A stretch of 64,000 nucleotides of DNA from assembly GCA_965371855.1 (NCBI GenBank), contig CBDUZZ010000002.1, forward strand, positions 1 to 64,000. Reading direction: 5' to 3'. The notes below the pieces were generated by a model. That model did no database searches and had not been told where the DNA came from. It saw only the letters and a list, made by a program, of their open reading frames with translations. Below, one piece after another: positions 63,127-64,000 of this stretch. Source of the stretch: JAADEM01 sp965371855 (GTDB taxonomy: Bacteria; Bacteroidota; Bacteroidia; Bacteroidales; Marinilabiliaceae). Both the position numbers and the translations under genes were made by a program. Within the stretch, counting starts at the first letter, position 1, and the number at the start of each line of letters is the position of its first letter.

Positions 63127-63172
63127 TAAAAGTTTGTAAAGTCTGCCTATCGGCAGACAGGTTCGCAAAGTG
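63127..63172. repeat. AAGTTTGTAAAGT and CTGCC/GGCAG repeat before dapB
   Basis: AAAGTTTGTAAAG, then GTCTGCCTATCGGCAGAC (63140-63157) and a CAGGTTCGCAAAGT tail. The first part is the gene-end repeat unit, the second the palindrome seen at 3986 and 24201. Confidence 0.6.
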
Positions 63173-63242
63173 TGAAAATATCTTGTACAACGGAAACATA
63201 TCTATTTCAACTTCTGCCCTCAAAGATATATTTTACTCTTGA

Positions 63243-63280
63243 AAACAACAAAGGGGAAGATTTCTTCCCCTTTGTTGTTT
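63243..63280 (-). terminator. Terminator of the rpmI-rplT operon
   Basis: AAACAACAAAGGGGAAGA and its exact complement around a TT loop make an 18-base perfect stem. It is read on the minus strand 88 bases after rplT; four T residues follow on that strand and many on the other, so it works best as a strong hairpin. Confidence 0.8.
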
Positions 63281-63367
63281 TTTTATTTTTCTTCCCCGGA
63301 AATGTGAGTGAAGACGTTTTCCTCTATATAAATTTTTCTCTCCAGCGGAGAGTTAGAGAGGGGCTTT

Positions 63368-63724
63368 TTATTTTTTTGTTCCTACAGCTTTTTTAAGAAC
63401 AGCCTTAAAAGCTTCCGGATGGTTCATGGCTAAGTCAGCCAGAACTTTACGGTTTATTTCAATGTTCTTTTTATGCATAAACCCCATTAAACGACTGTAT
63501 GATATCCCCTCGATACGGGCAGCAGCATTGATACGTTGAATCCACAACGCTCTGAAATTACTTTTATTCTTCTTTCTGTCGCGGTATGCATATTGTAGCC
63601 CTTTTTCATAGGCATTTTTGGCAACCGTCCATACATTTTTTCTTCTTCCAAAGTACCCTTTGGTGTTTTTCAACAATCTTTTGCGTCTTTCCCTTGACGC
63701 TACAGCATTTACTGATCTTGGCAT
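63368..63724 (-). CDS. rplT: 50S ribosomal protein L20
   Basis: Ribosomal protein L20, 118 residues, normal length. It binds 23S rRNA early in large-subunit assembly. Diagnostic: [19 protein letters not shown] at the start, [26 protein letters not shown] near residues 46-71 and the [25 protein letters not shown] segment. It follows rpmI as part of the conserved infC-rpmI-rplT operon. Confidence 0.98.
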   Translation of the reverse strand: MPRSVNAVASRERRKRLLKNTKGYFGRRKNVWTVAKNAYEKGLQYAYRDRKKNKSNFRALWIQRINAAARIEGISYSRLMGFMHKKNIEINRKVLADLAMNHPEAFKAVLKKAVGTKK

Positions 63725-63812
63725 TTTTTCTAATTTTTACGAATGGTTAGCGTTCCGTCTTTCCGGAATCTTTTTTTGCTAATTCACTCAGGTTTTTAAA
63801 TAATTTCTTTGC

Positions 63813-64000
63813 TTATTTCATGTTTAATAAAAGCTTGATGTTTTTCTCATCAGCTTTACTAACAGTGCCGAAATAAGTCAGGTTTCTTTTACGCTTTTTA
63901 GACTTCTTCGTTAAGATGTGACTCTTAAAAGCGTGCTTCCTTTTGATCTTTCCACTTCCGGTGATTGTAAACCTTTTTTTGGCACCGGAATTAGTTTTCA
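63813..64000 (-). CDS. rpmI: 50S ribosomal protein L35 (5' end cut by the window)
   Basis: 62 codons of L35: [16 protein letters not shown], then [43 protein letters not shown] and a final MK. The window ends inside the codon before Lys5, so only the first few residues (MPKM in most homologues) are missing. It lies 88 bases before rplT. Confidence 0.95.
   Translation of the reverse strand, partial: KTNSGAKKRFTITGSGKIKRKHAFKSHILTKKSKKRKRNLTYFGTVSKADEKNIKLLLNMK

Noticed and set aside
1..64000. tRNA, rRNA, CRISPR array, complete insertion sequence
   Set aside because: No T-loop-like GGTTCGAAT-type sequences with matching stems, no array of regularly spaced identical repeats and no transposase frame were seen.

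Overview
The window is AT-rich bacterial chromosome from a member of the Bacteroidota, most likely near the Bacteroidales/Marinilabiliales; genus and species cannot be read from it. Evidence for this placement: promoters of the TAnnTTTG type with a TTG-like box about 19-21 bp upstream and almost no Shine-Dalgarno sequences; families typical of the phylum (DUF2851, DUF4294, DUF4369/TlpA lipoproteins, DUF1573, WbqC, tricorn-type S41 protease, 7TM-HD phosphodiesterase); a MeaB GTPase; and a 2[4Fe-4S] ferredoxin with an arginine deiminase, which fits partly anaerobic life. No rRNA, tRNA, CRISPR array or intact insertion sequence was found.

Layout. 0-3.4 kb: four-helix-bundle protein, then an MMPL/RND exporter behind its TetR repressor, with matching operator-like sites before both genes. 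3.4-8.6 kb: DUF2851 protein, two-TM potassium channel with RCK domain, lipoprotein and rpsO, set among long repeat-rich intergenic stretches. 8.6-26.7 kb: mostly housekeeping genes: pnp, prolyl oligopeptidase, deoxynucleoside kinase, an abundant OmpA-like/TPR lipoprotein, TrmH-type methyltransferase, sucC, arginine deiminase, a small cysteine protein, M16 peptidase, a thioredoxin-glutaredoxin fusion with a solitary GroES, endonuclease IV, DUF4294, DUF2752 and TM2 proteins. 26.7-36.1 kb: lpd, two DUF4369 lipoproteins, meaB, DUF1573, GH20 hexosaminidase, half-size TSUP carrier, M20 amidohydrolase. 36.2-41.6 kb: a ferredoxin, then a compact cassette of acyl carrier protein, asparagine-synthase-like amidotransferase, NAD-synthase-like amidotransferase and acyl-adenylating ligase, ending in a long inverted repeat. 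41.7-47.4 kb: ComEC, TrkA, TrkH, Sua5. 47.6-56.5 kb: TPR protein, a decayed tricorn protease, a sugar-binding-protein-like lipoprotein divergent from a chemoreceptor, a 7TM-HD protein, NlpC/P60 peptidase, Nudix hydrolase. 56.6-58.6 kb: a probable acquired patch with a group-II-intron-like RNA remnant and a Fic protein. 58.6-64 kb: WbqC, LapA-domain protein, two tandem signal peptidases I, dapB, rplT and the cut end of rpmI.

The best candidate for an undescribed system is the ACP/AsnB/NadE/ligase cassette (about 36.6-41.5 kb). Ligase and ACP could activate and carry a carboxylic acid, and two ATP-dependent amidotransferase-type enzymes could amidate it. The product is unknown and the pathway is inference.

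The second theme is the dense repeat landscape between genes: several unrelated families of short palindromes, paired hairpins and degenerate simple repeats, some running into the 3' ends of coding regions and supplying their last codons. These are observations by eye; genome-wide counts were not possible.
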